Shown: in pieces, positions 7,353 to 13,744 of the stretch
How positions within the stretch are numbered: position 1 is the stretch's first letter
Layout of the letters: the number at the start of each line of letters is the position of its first letter
Source of the DNA: an uncultured Dysosmobacter sp.
GTDB lineage: Bacteria > Bacillota > Clostridia > Oscillospirales > Oscillospiraceae
Assembly: GCF_947631165.1 (NCBI RefSeq)
Contig: NZ_CANRKH010000027.1
Location: 1 to 33,508 of the forward strand
DNA: 33,508 bases
Direction of reading: 5' to 3'
The notes under the pieces: generated by a model
What the model saw: the letters and a program-made list of their open reading frames with translations, nothing else
Databases searched by the model: none
Told to the model about the DNA's origin: nothing
Program-made: the position numbers and the translations under genes

Positions 7353-8024
7353 ATGAACAAAGAATTATTGGTACAGGCACTCACAAAATATCTTGCGGGC
7401 CTGGCCGCGGTCGCCCTGCTGCTCTTTCTGAGCGCCGGAACGCTTAAATATTGGAACGGCTGGCTGTTTCTGGGCATTTTATTTGTCCCCATGCTCGTGC
7501 TGGGCGTTTTCCTGTTGATGAAAGACCCCGAGCTGCTGCAAAAACGCCTCCAAACAAAGGAGACCGAGCCGGAACAAAAGCGGATCGTGCTCCTCAGCGG
7601 CGTGATGTTTTTGGCCGGCTTCATCCTGTGCGGGCTGAACGCCCGCTTTTCCTGGCTGGTCATGCCGAAATGGACGGCGGTGTTCTCTGCCGCCGTCTTT
7701 CTTGCCGGCTATGCCCTGTATGCCCGGGTCATGCGGGAAAACGAATACCTGTCCAGGACTGTGGAGGTCCAGACGGGACAGAAGGTGGTGGACACCGGGC
7801 TGTACGGTGTTGTCCGGCACCCCATGTATCTGGCTACATTGTTGCTGTTTTTATCCACGCCCCTTGTCCTGGGGTCTCCGCTCTCCTTTCTGATCTTTCT
7901 GATTTACCCTTGGATCCTGGTCAAGCGGATCCAAAACGAGGAACAGGTACTGGAGGAGCAGTTGGAGGGTTACCGGGAATACAAAAAGAAGGTCAGGTAC
8001 AAATTGATCCCGCTGATTTGGTAG
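7353..8024 (+). CDS. Isoprenylcysteine carboxylmethyltransferase-family protein
   Basis: 223 residues from ATG 7353, which lies behind GGGGGAAGGG; an in-frame ATG at 7335 is rejected for lack of a ribosome site. Four or five helices precede 'GLYGVVRHPMYLATLLLFL', the ICMT-family RHPxY motif. The C-terminal 'RIQNEEQVLEEQLEGYREYKKKV' matches the family's EE...F/Y-x-x-Y helix. It probably methylates a membrane-associated carboxylate or amine with SAM. True isoprenylcysteine substrates are not established in bacteria. Complete and apparently functional, unlike the copy at 239-679. Confidence 0.85.
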   Translation: MNKELLVQALTKYLAGLAAVALLLFLSAGTLKYWNGWLFLGILFVPMLVLGVFLLMKDPELLQKRLQTKETEPEQKRIVLLSGVMFLAGFILCGLNARFSWLVMPKWTAVFSAAVFLAGYALYARVMRENEYLSRTVEVQTGQKVVDTGLYGVVRHPMYLATLLLFLSTPLVLGSPLSFLIFLIYPWILVKRIQNEEQVLEEQLEGYREYKKKVRYKLIPLIW

Positions 8025-8048
8025 ACGAAAAGCCAGGGGAGGGGACCG

Positions 8049-8117
8049 ATGCCTATTTGCGTTCAGGACGTCAACCGTTACGCCAATGGGAAGATAGTGC
8101 AACCAATGAAAGAATGA
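8049..8117 (+). CDS. Possible 22-aa leader-type ORF before a hairpin
   Basis: ATG 8049 follows AGGGGAGGGG by a few bases and the frame gives 22 residues ('MPICVQDVNRYANGKIVQPM', then KE) ending at 8117, three bases before a 9-bp stem. This arrangement resembles a leader peptide with an attenuator, but no downstream gene on this strand follows closely. Low confidence. Confidence 0.2.
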   Translation: MPICVQDVNRYANGKIVQPMKE

Positions 8118-8119
8118 TC

Positions 8120-8157
8120 CACCCCTCATCTATACCACCGGACAAAGGTGAGGGGTG
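8120..8157 (+). terminator. Hairpin, probable terminator of the TfoX-CPBP-ICMT unit
   Basis: Perfect 9-bp stem CACCCCTCA/TGAGGGGTG (8120-8128 and 8149-8157) with a 20-base loop, followed by CTTTGCT. The T run is weak, so termination efficiency is uncertain. Confidence 0.45.
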
Positions 8158-8245
8158 CTTTGCTGCCAATTATTTGAACGGCGATCCTATTGTAACAAGC
8201 CCTTAATAAACTGCCTTTGTTGTGATACGCCTTATCAAAGAAGTA

Positions 8246-8276
8246 GGCCGCAGGCGGTTTGTAACCGTCTGCGGCC
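8246..8276. terminator. Strong hairpin downstream of the DUF6076 gene
   Basis: A 14-bp stem with one G-T pair (8246-8259 and 8263-8276) sits six bases past the stop of the minus-strand DUF6076 gene. It can stop transcription arriving from that gene, and it also lies at the probable left edge of the mobilizable element. No long T run on either strand. Confidence 0.6.
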
Positions 8277-8281
8277 TTGCT

Positions 8282-9037
8282 CTATGCCTTATTTAGTTCC
8301 TCCCGCAGCCGTTCGATCAGCTCCGCCTTTTCCTCCGCGCTCTTTGTGCCCTCCAGAAGCAAGAGCGTGGTGTCCCTCCGGGCGGCGGCAACCTCCACCC
8401 AAGCGTTGAACTCCTCCCGGCTCATGTTGCCCTTCATCACACGGGCGTAGTATTTTTTGTACGCCCGCTTGTAGAGCTTCCAGGCGTCGTCCTCCTGGAG
8501 CTTTTTCTCAAACACAGCCCTGGCCCCGGCCTCCCGGCAGGTCCTGTGTTCCTCACCGGGAGCGAGGCGCTCACAGTACATGGCCCGGTCGCCCTGCTCA
8601 TGGAGGAACCAGCGTCCACACAGGCGGCACTGGCGCGGCGCGTTGCCTCGGAGGATGGCCTTGCCCAGCTCCACATAGAGAAAGTCCCGCAGAGAGGAAA
8701 AGACGTACCGTTCTACCATGTCGCCCGCATCGCCCTCGACGGGGTGGAACGCAAAGCACAGGTCGCAGTCGGCGGCGGTCCTCTCAGGCTGGAGGAACAG
8801 ATCCGCGTCCACCGGCTCCTCCCGGACGTAGGGCTGGAGATGGCCGCCAAAGGTGCGGAGCTGCTGCTCCAGCTCCCGCATCAGCGGGATGCCGTCGTCC
8901 GCAACCTCCCCGATGTCCTCGCCAATGAAAAACGCCGTCACCCCGGCGCCGTATTTGAACGGCCCTTGGTCGCCGATCCAGTATCCCGCGCTGGCAAAGG
9001 CTACAGTCAGCGGGAAGGTCAGTTTTGGGAAACTCAT
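8282..9037 (-). CDS. DUF6076-type Cys-rich hypothetical protein
   Basis: 251 residues. The N-terminal half is acidic and unremarkable. A central zinc-binding-like knuckle reads 'CRLCGRWFLHEQGDRAMYC' with a further Cys about 14 residues on ('HRTCREAG'), followed by a long charged helical tail ('WKLYKRAYKKYYARVMKG'). This CxxCxxxF...YC...C arrangement is what I know as DUF6076, a family carried on integrative elements of gut Clostridia; its function is not established. The start at 9037 follows AGGAGG (minus strand). It is transcribed away from the mobilization genes from a shared symmetric promoter region (9079-9150). Confidence 0.7.
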   Translation of the reverse strand: MSFPKLTFPLTVAFASAGYWIGDQGPFKYGAGVTAFFIGEDIGEVADDGIPLMRELEQQLRTFGGHLQPYVREEPVDADLFLQPERTAADCDLCFAFHPVEGDAGDMVERYVFSSLRDFLYVELGKAILRGNAPRQCRLCGRWFLHEQGDRAMYCERLAPGEEHRTCREAGARAVFEKKLQEDDAWKLYKRAYKKYYARVMKGNMSREEFNAWVEVAAARRDTTLLLLEGTKSAEEKAELIERLREELNKA

Positions 9038-9078
9038 GTCGCGTCCTCCTGAATAGACGATTTATTTTTATATGGCTA

Positions 9079-9150
9079 TTGACAACTATTCTGGCTCATG
9101 TTATAGTCTACTCACGGATAGACTATACACTACGACAAGCAGATTGTCAA
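9079..9150. promoter_or_regulatory. Exactly symmetric face-to-face promoter pair with nested palindromes
   Basis: Plus strand: TTGACA (9079-9084), 17-base spacer, TATAGT (9102-9107). Minus strand: TTGACA (9150-9145), 17-base spacer, TATAGT (9127-9122). The arms TTGACAA/TTGTCAA and TATAGTCTA/TAGACTATA are all centred on 9114.5. Rightward transcription would read the HTH/mobilization genes and leftward transcription the DUF6076 gene. The inner 9-bp dyad overlaps both -10 boxes and is a natural operator. Confidence 0.8.
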
Positions 9151-9179
9151 CCCCAAAACGAAAGGACGTGAGCAACCAA

Positions 9180-9390
9180 TGAAAGAGTCCAAGTATAACT
9201 CCTACGACGACCTGCCCCTGTTCCTCAACGCCGAGTCGGTCTCCAAGGTGCTGGGGTGTCGCCCAGCAGCAGCTACGAGCTGATGCATGAGCCGGGATTT
9301 CCAGTCCTGAAAATCGGCAACCGCATGGTAGTGCCCAAGGAGAAGTTCATCCAGTGGGTGGAGGAGCACACGGGAGGTGGTAGTCAGTGA
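9180..9390 (+). pseudogene. Excisionase-like helix-turn-helix protein with a one-base frameshift
   Basis: ATG 9180 lies behind AAAGGACGTGAG. Frame 1 reads 'MKESKYNSYDDLPLFLNAES' then 'VSKVLG'. It then shifts at a run of four G (9250-9256 region) and hits TGA. Adding one G restores 'VSPSSSYELMHEPGFPVLKI' and 'GNRMVVPKEKFIQWVEEHTG' to the stop at 9388-9390. The restored 70-residue product is a MerR/excisionase-type HTH_17 DNA-binding protein. Such proteins direct excision of integrative elements, which suits its place at the head of this mobilizable element. Either a real mutation or a homopolymer read error. Confidence 0.8.
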
Positions 9391-9866
9391 GACAACACGC
9401 AGCCATGATCGGCTGGCCCCGGCGGGATCCCATCAAGAACTACTTTCCACTGCCCAACGTGATCTATCATCTGGAGCTGTCGGCGGGAGCTATCGCCGTC
9501 TACGGTTATCTGCTCCACATTGAGGACCGCAAGACCTACCAGTGCTACGCCAGCTACAAAACGATCGGCCGGGCGGTGCGGATGAGCGTCAACACGGTGG
9601 CAAAGTATGTGCGGGAGCTGGAGGACAGGAAGCTCATCCACACGGAGCCAACCATGGTCCGAAGGGAGGACGGCACACCTCGAAACGGCACACTCCTCTA
9701 CACCATCCTACCCATTCAGTGCGCGGTGGATGAGTACCACCAGCGGCAGCTCCACCAAGCCGAACTGGACGCTCAACGCAGACGCAGCCTGGAACTCCAA
9801 GGGGAATACGACCGCCGTCACCCCACAGCGGCCCCGTGTGGCCCTTCCAGCTATACAGAGGGGTAA
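9387..9866 (+). CDS. Winged helix-turn-helix domain protein of the mobile element
   Basis: 159 residues from GTG 9387, coupled to the previous stop by GTGA; ATG 9405 is an alternative. Residues about 30-90 ('LSAGAIAVYGYLLHIEDRK ... YKTIGRAVRMSVNTVAKYVR') form a HTH_36-type winged helix like those of plasmid/phage replication initiators and element regulators. The C-terminal third is Arg/Gln-rich and probably helical. It may control the mobilization genes or recruit replication functions; which of the two cannot be decided here. Confidence 0.7.
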   Translation: MRQHAAMIGWPRRDPIKNYFPLPNVIYHLELSAGAIAVYGYLLHIEDRKTYQCYASYKTIGRAVRMSVNTVAKYVRELEDRKLIHTEPTMVRREDGTPRNGTLLYTILPIQCAVDEYHQRQLHQAELDAQRRRSLELQGEYDRRHPTAAPCGPSSYTEG

Positions 9867-10114
9867 GACCCCACCCGGCCCTGCGAGGGGCGCAAGGGAG
9901 CCGGTTGGAGGAAAGGCAGGAGAAAGCCCCGGCGCTTTTCTGCGCCGGGACGTTCACACCGCCCCGCAGTGCGGGGCAGTTACGGGCAAAGCGGCAGGCG
10001 CTTTTTCTGGGGCTGGGGTCGGCGAATGGCGCTTGCCTGTCCAAAAGAGCGGGAAAGTCCCGCCGTTGCGGGATTTGTCCTGACGCTATTCTGAAAAAAC
10101 GGAGGTTTTTGAGC
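9867..10114 (+). other. Hairpin-rich non-coding region, candidate oriT
   Basis: The 250 bases between the HTH gene and the relaxosome gene contain no credible gene. They contain perfect short stems: CCCGGCGC/GCGCCGGG (9928-9935, 9942-9949), GCCCCGC/GCGGGGC (9961-9967, 9971-9977) and GCGGGA/TCCCGC (10049-10054, 10058-10063). Position immediately upstream of an accessory mobilization gene and a relaxase is where oriT of such elements usually lies. The last stem AAAAAC/GTTTTT (around 10094-10110) encloses the GGAGG ribosome site of the next gene. The nick site itself was not identified. Confidence 0.5.
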
Positions 10115-10522
10115 ATGAGCGAAGAAAAGCACCGACACACGGTCTGGCTAACCGACGAAGCCTGGACTGAGGTGCAGAAGCACTACAAGGAGGACAACTG
10201 CTCCACGCTGAACGAGTATATCGAGAAGGCGATCCGATTCTACTCGGGCTACCTGGACACAGAGGGAGCGGACGAGTACCTCCCCCGTGTCCTCGCCGGG
10301 ATACTGGACGGCAAGCTGGGCGCGCTGGGTGACCGCGTCGGGCGGCTGCTGTTCAAACTGGCGGTGGACGATGCGGTGATGGCCAACCTGGTGGCCGCCG
10401 CCTCAAGCGCTGACCTGGACACGCTGAGAAGACTCCGGGCCCGGTGTGTCCGGGAGGTCAAGGAGACCAACGGTCAGGTCTCCTTCGAGGACGCACTGAA
10501 GTATCAGAAAGGGCTGGAGTGA
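10115..10522 (+). CDS. Relaxosome accessory protein (MobC-like, ribbon-helix-helix)
   Basis: 135 residues starting 'MSEEKHRHTVWLTDEAWTEV', a short beta strand followed by 'EDNCSTLNEYIEKAIRFYSG', as in ribbon-helix-helix DNA-binding proteins. A long helical C-terminus follows. Such proteins bind oriT and help the relaxase nick. A longer in-frame reading from 9836 is a GC-rich read-through of the non-coding region and is rejected. ATG 10115 is preceded by GGAGG inside a small stem-loop, suggesting translational damping. The gene ends one base before the relaxase start. Confidence 0.75.
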   Translation: MSEEKHRHTVWLTDEAWTEVQKHYKEDNCSTLNEYIEKAIRFYSGYLDTEGADEYLPRVLAGILDGKLGALGDRVGRLLFKLAVDDAVMANLVAAASSADLDTLRRLRARCVREVKETNGQVSFEDALKYQKGLE

Positions 10523-10523
10523 G

Positions 10524-12317
10524 ATGACGGGCCTGATCCAAAAGAGCGGCTACATCAAACCGGGCGGCGGTGGCGCCGGGAACTACGCAAAGTACATCGC
10601 CACCCGTGACGGAGTGGAGATGGTGACGGAGGATGTGCAGACCGGCGACAAGTACATGAAGTACATCGCCCAGCGTCCCCGGTCTCACGGTCTGTTCTCT
10701 GCCGAGCCCGTGACTGACCTGGAGAAAACGATGGAGGAAGTGAGCAACCACCCCGCTCCCGTCTGGACGTTTATCTACTCCCTGAAACGTGAGGACGCTG
10801 CCCGGCTGGGCTACGACTCCGCGGAGAGCTGGCGGCGGCTCCTCACCGCTCATCAGGTGGAGCTGGCCGAGGCCATGAAGATCCCGCCCAAGGACCTCCG
10901 CTGGTGCGCCGCCTTCCACGACGAGAAGCACCACCCCCACGTCCACATGATGGTCTGGTCGGCGGACCCGAAGCAGGGCTACCTCACCGAAAAGGGTATC
11001 GAGAAGATGCGCTCTAAGCTGACCAATGAGATCTTCCGGGACGAGATGCTGTCGCTCTATCAGCAGAAGGACCTGCCCTACAAGGAGGTCACCCAGACCG
11101 CCCAAGACGCCATGCGGGAACTGGTGCAAGAGATGGAGTCCTCCCTCTGCGCCAGCCCGGTCATCGAGCAGAAGATGGCTGCGCTGGCCGATGCGCTCAA
11201 GGACACGAAGGGCAAGAAGGTCTACGGCTACCTGAAGAAACCGGCCAAGAAACTGGTGGACGAGATCGTGGACGAGTTGGCCGCGCTCCCGCAGGTGGCG
11301 GAGTGCTATGAAGTCTGGAACCACCTGCGGGATGAGGTGGAGAACTACTACAAGGACACGCCCAGAGAGTGGCTGCCGCTCTCTCAGCAAAAGGAATTCA
11401 AGGCCATCAAGAACATGGTCATCCGGGAGGCGGAGGGCATCCGCCTGGGCGCGGTGACCTTCGAGGACGAGCAGATGGCGGACGAGACCTGGGAGGAGGA
11501 AGAAGATGCGCCCGCCTTCCAGTCCCTCTGGCAGATGGTGGCAACCTATCAGGAGGCCAAGGAAGTCCTCTATGCTGAGGATGCCTCGTGGGTAGAGATG
11601 GAGAACGCCGTCCACACCCTGGAGCAACTCTGGGACGCCGGCTTCACGGTGGCGGCACATCAACTGGGCAAGTGCTGGCGGGATGGTCTCGGCGTGATGC
11701 CGGACGATGAAAAAGCGGAAACGTGGCTCCGCAAGTCCGCCGAGGCGGGCAACGACTTCTCCCAATACGCTTTGGGAAAGCTGCTCCAACAAGAGAAGCG
11801 TATCAAGGAAGCGGTGCAGTGGTACGAAAAAGCCTCCGCCCAGAGGAACCAGTACGCCGACTATCAATTGGGGAAGTTGTATCTTCAGGGTGAGGACGTG
11901 CCCAAGGATATACCAAAGGCCATCGGTTACCTCACCGCATCCGCCGAGAGCGGCAACCAGTACGCGCAGTACACCCTGGGCAAGCTGTACCTCATGGGAC
12001 AGGATATACAACAGGACAGAGAAATGGCCTGGTACTGGTTCACCCAGTCCGCTGACCAGGGCAACCAGTTCGCCCAATTCTTCCTGGACCACTTTCAACA
12101 GATTGGCAGACCCTCGGTGTTCCTGGCGGCAACCAAACTGCTCCACCACCTGGCCCAGACCTTCCGTCAAGACACAGTCCCACCCAAGGCTCCAGTGGGA
12201 TTGGAGCCGGTAGATAGAAAACTGCGGGCCAAAATCAGAGAGAAGAAAATCGCCATGGGCCACAAGCCCGACGACCATGAGGAGCAGCAGATGGGCTGGG
12301 GCGGGATGACCATGTGA
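10524..12317 (+). CDS. MobP-family relaxase with C-terminal Sel1 repeats
   Basis: 597 residues. The relaxase domain occupies about residues 1-210. The metal-binding histidine cluster is 'FHDEKHHPHVHMMVW' (H132, H137, H139, H141). Candidate catalytic tyrosines lie in 'NYAKYIATRDG' (Y21, Y24) and 'YMKYIAQR' near residues 44-47. From about residue 376 to 527 there are four Sel1-like repeats of roughly 36 residues ('YALGKLLQQEKRIKEAVQWY', 'YQLGKLYLQGEDVPKDIPKA', 'YTLGKLYLMGQDIQQDREMA'), a protein-interaction solenoid. The fusion resembles MobP3-type relaxases of Firmicutes. It nicks oriT and leads the strand during transfer. No conjugation pore genes are visible, so transfer must use a helper element. 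Confidence 0.9.
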   Translation: MTGLIQKSGYIKPGGGGAGNYAKYIATRDGVEMVTEDVQTGDKYMKYIAQRPRSHGLFSAEPVTDLEKTMEEVSNHPAPVWTFIYSLKREDAARLGYDSAESWRRLLTAHQVELAEAMKIPPKDLRWCAAFHDEKHHPHVHMMVWSADPKQGYLTEKGIEKMRSKLTNEIFRDEMLSLYQQKDLPYKEVTQTAQDAMRELVQEMESSLCASPVIEQKMAALADALKDTKGKKVYGYLKKPAKKLVDEIVDELAALPQVAECYEVWNHLRDEVENYYKDTPREWLPLSQQKEFKAIKNMVIREAEGIRLGAVTFEDEQMADETWEEEEDAPAFQSLWQMVATYQEAKEVLYAEDASWVEMENAVHTLEQLWDAGFTVAAHQLGKCWRDGLGVMPDDEKAETWLRKSAEAGNDFSQYALGKLLQQEKRIKEAVQWYEKASAQRNQYADYQLGKLYLQGEDVPKDIPKAIGYLTASAESGNQYAQYTLGKLYLMGQDIQQDREMAWYWFTQSADQGNQFAQFFLDHFQQIGRPSVFLAATKLLHHLAQTFRQDTVPPKAPVGLEPVDRKLRAKIREKKIAMGHKPDDHEEQQMGWGGMTM

Positions 12318-12342
12318 CCGACTCAGATATTGCGCCGCAATT

Positions 12343-12389
12343 CAAAGAAAAGCCTCTGCAGAAAAATATGTCTGGTTAGATAACTCTGC
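12343..12389 (+). repeat. 47-bp imperfect direct repeat, copy 1
   Basis: Begins 25 bases after the relaxase stop. It shares with 13329-13374 the blocks CAAAGAAA, CTGCAGAAAAAT, GTGTCTG/ATGTCTG and GATAACT-TGC, with only a few differences. Both copies come directly after a gene and before the leader of the next one. Downstream of both, TGGCTTT and TATTGT recur at similar distances. Confidence 0.75.
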
Positions 12390-12474
12390 GGTTTTCCCCT
12401 GGCTTTATCAAACCCGTTGCCCTATTGTTAGGTTTGCAAATACCCGCCCAGCGGGAGAAATGGAGGCAACGTAT

Positions 12475-13317
12475 ATGAAAACGAAGCAGAGCATCATCGC
12501 ATTGACAGCAGGGGTCCTCATGGGAGCCAGCATGGTGGGATCGGTGGCCGGCGCAGCCGAGGAGTACCTCCAGGCCAAGAGAAGTACCCAGCAATTTTTC
12601 GTGGATGGTCAGCGGGTGGAACTGGAAGCCTATGCCATCGGCGGTCACAACTATGTGAAGCTCCGGGATGAGGGGCGGCTGGTGGACTTCGGTGTGGACT
12701 ATGACACCGTCACCAACTCCGTGCGAATCAGTACGGCAACACCCTACAGCCCAGAAGCCAAGACTCCGACCACCAAAGGAACGGTAGCACTCCCCACAGA
12801 TGGCTCCCGGTATGTTCCCAAGGAGGGTGACGTGGTGCGCTGCGATGACGGCTACGAGTACGCCATCACCGATGTGTCCCGGTGGGATGCCAACGCCTTT
12901 GCGGACGGCCCGCTGGGAGCATTGCCCACTCCCACCTGCGACTGGTCCCTGCTGAATCAGCCGGTGCTGCCGGACATGGAGGTGCGGCACTACAACATCA
13001 ACGGCGAGGAGTATCTGTTCATCCGCAACCTCTATGAGACCCGGCGGATGCTCTACACCCTCTACAACGCCATCGGGGCCAATGAGCAGACATGGCGGGA
13101 CGGAGCCCCGGTACTCCGAAAGGGCGGCACACAGTTTGTCCGCATAGAACTGTCCATCCCCAAAGGCTCCAACCCACAGGCATTCTGGCCCTGGAAGCCG
13201 GAGCGGCTCACCGAGGTATTCAACTCCTGCCCTCCAGGGACCTATCAGATGGAGGCCTGGGACGTATATAAGAACGGCGTGTTCCAAAAAACAGAATATG
13301 ACTTGAGAGTTAAATGA
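12475..13317 (+). CDS. Secreted protein with copper-amine-oxidase N-terminal (stalk) domain
   Basis: 280 residues from ATG 12475 (GGAGG at 12462-12466); an in-frame ATG at 12460 precedes the ribosome site and is less likely. Signal peptide: 'MKTKQSIIALTAGVLMGASM' then 'VGSVAGAA' with cleavage expected near residue 28. Residues about 35-85 ('QFFVDGQRVELEAYAIGGHN', 'YVKLRDEGRLVDFGVDYDT') match the stalk/copper amine oxidase N-terminal domain, an extracellular wall-associated module. The C-terminal half is unassigned and ends in a beta-rich segment. Cargo of the mobile element; flanked on both sides by the 47-bp repeat. Confidence 0.75.
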   Translation: MKTKQSIIALTAGVLMGASMVGSVAGAAEEYLQAKRSTQQFFVDGQRVELEAYAIGGHNYVKLRDEGRLVDFGVDYDTVTNSVRISTATPYSPEAKTPTTKGTVALPTDGSRYVPKEGDVVRCDDGYEYAITDVSRWDANAFADGPLGALPTPTCDWSLLNQPVLPDMEVRHYNINGEEYLFIRNLYETRRMLYTLYNAIGANEQTWRDGAPVLRKGGTQFVRIELSIPKGSNPQAFWPWKPERLTEVFNSCPPGTYQMEAWDVYKNGVFQKTEYDLRVK

Positions 13318-13328
13318 TACAGTGTTTC

Positions 13329-13374
13329 CAAAGAAAGACCCTGCAGAAAAATGTGTCTGTTCTGATAACTTTGC
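13329..13374 (+). repeat. 47-bp imperfect direct repeat, copy 2
   Basis: Second copy of the repeat at 12343-12389, starting 11 bases after the stop of the secreted-protein gene. It runs into a GC-rich hairpin (13374-13402). Confidence 0.75.
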
Positions 13375-13402
13375 CCCGGCCCGGTGGCTTTCCGGGCCGG
13401 GG
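13374..13402 (+). terminator. 11-bp GC-rich hairpin
   Basis: Stem CCCCGGCCCGG/CCGGGCCGGGG (13374-13384, 13392-13402) around TGGCTTT. There is no T run after it, so it may be a pause or mRNA-stabilising structure rather than a true terminator. It lies 37 bases before the next start codon. Confidence 0.5.
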
Positions 13403-13439
13403 TGTGGTATTGTGTCTTGCTGAAAAGGGGGCACACACA

Positions 13440-13727
13440 ATGCTGAAACACATGAGAGAACTGCAAAAGGGACTAATTCCCACGCCAGGCCATACCGAGG
13501 AACTGGCCAAGATCGAGCAGATATTTAATGAGCTGAAGCCCAAACTGGAATGCGGCGGTGCCCGCCTCCGCTGTCTCCTGGACGTTGAGGAGAAGCTCCG
13601 GGAGGAAGTGGCCGAGGAAAACTTTACCGCTGGGTTTGCCCTGGGCTGGGAGATCAGAAAAGAATTGCAGGATGCCAAAGTTCTCTCCGCACTTGGTGGG
13701 GAGGCCTCCGGCACTGTTATATCGTAA
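13440..13727 (+). CDS. Small helical protein of the mobile element, possibly DUF6809-like
   Basis: 95 residues from ATG 13440 (after AAAAGGGGG). It is predicted almost entirely helical: 'LKHMRELQKGLIPTPGHTEE' and 'CLLDVEEKLREEVAEENFTA', followed by 'GFALGWEIRKELQDAKVL'. The late 'F..GFALGW' signature resembles DUF6809-type small proteins common on clostridial elements, with low certainty. It lies 17 bases upstream of the first integrase and is probably co-transcribed with it. Confidence 0.55.
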   Translation: MLKHMRELQKGLIPTPGHTEELAKIEQIFNELKPKLECGGARLRCLLDVEEKLREEVAEENFTAGFALGWEIRKELQDAKVLSALGGEASGTVIS

Positions 13728-13744
13728 GAAGGGAGGTAACAAGC

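Noticed and set aside
8160..8220. Search for a direct repeat of the int2/CD-NTase junction at the left edge of the IME
   Set aside because: Only short AT-rich resemblance (AATTATT) was found, which is no better than chance, so no att pair is claimed.
8546..9052. A 168-codon plus-strand frame
   Set aside because: Antisense to the DUF6076 gene, which has the Cys-knuckle and a proper ribosome site.
9607..10083. Plus-strand frame through the region between the HTH gene and the relaxosome gene
   Set aside because: It translates the hairpin-rich non-coding stretch, with no start signal and no plausible protein; the same applies to the long upstream extension of the relaxosome gene from 9836.
10458..12278. 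A 606-codon open frame on the minus strand
   Set aside because: It is the antisense of the relaxase gene, whose His motif and Sel1 repeats are unmistakable. The long antisense frame follows from GC-rich codon use and has no family features.
12376..13440. A 354-codon minus-strand frame
   Set aside because: Antisense to the secreted stalk-domain gene, which has a signal peptide, ribosome site and recognisable domain.
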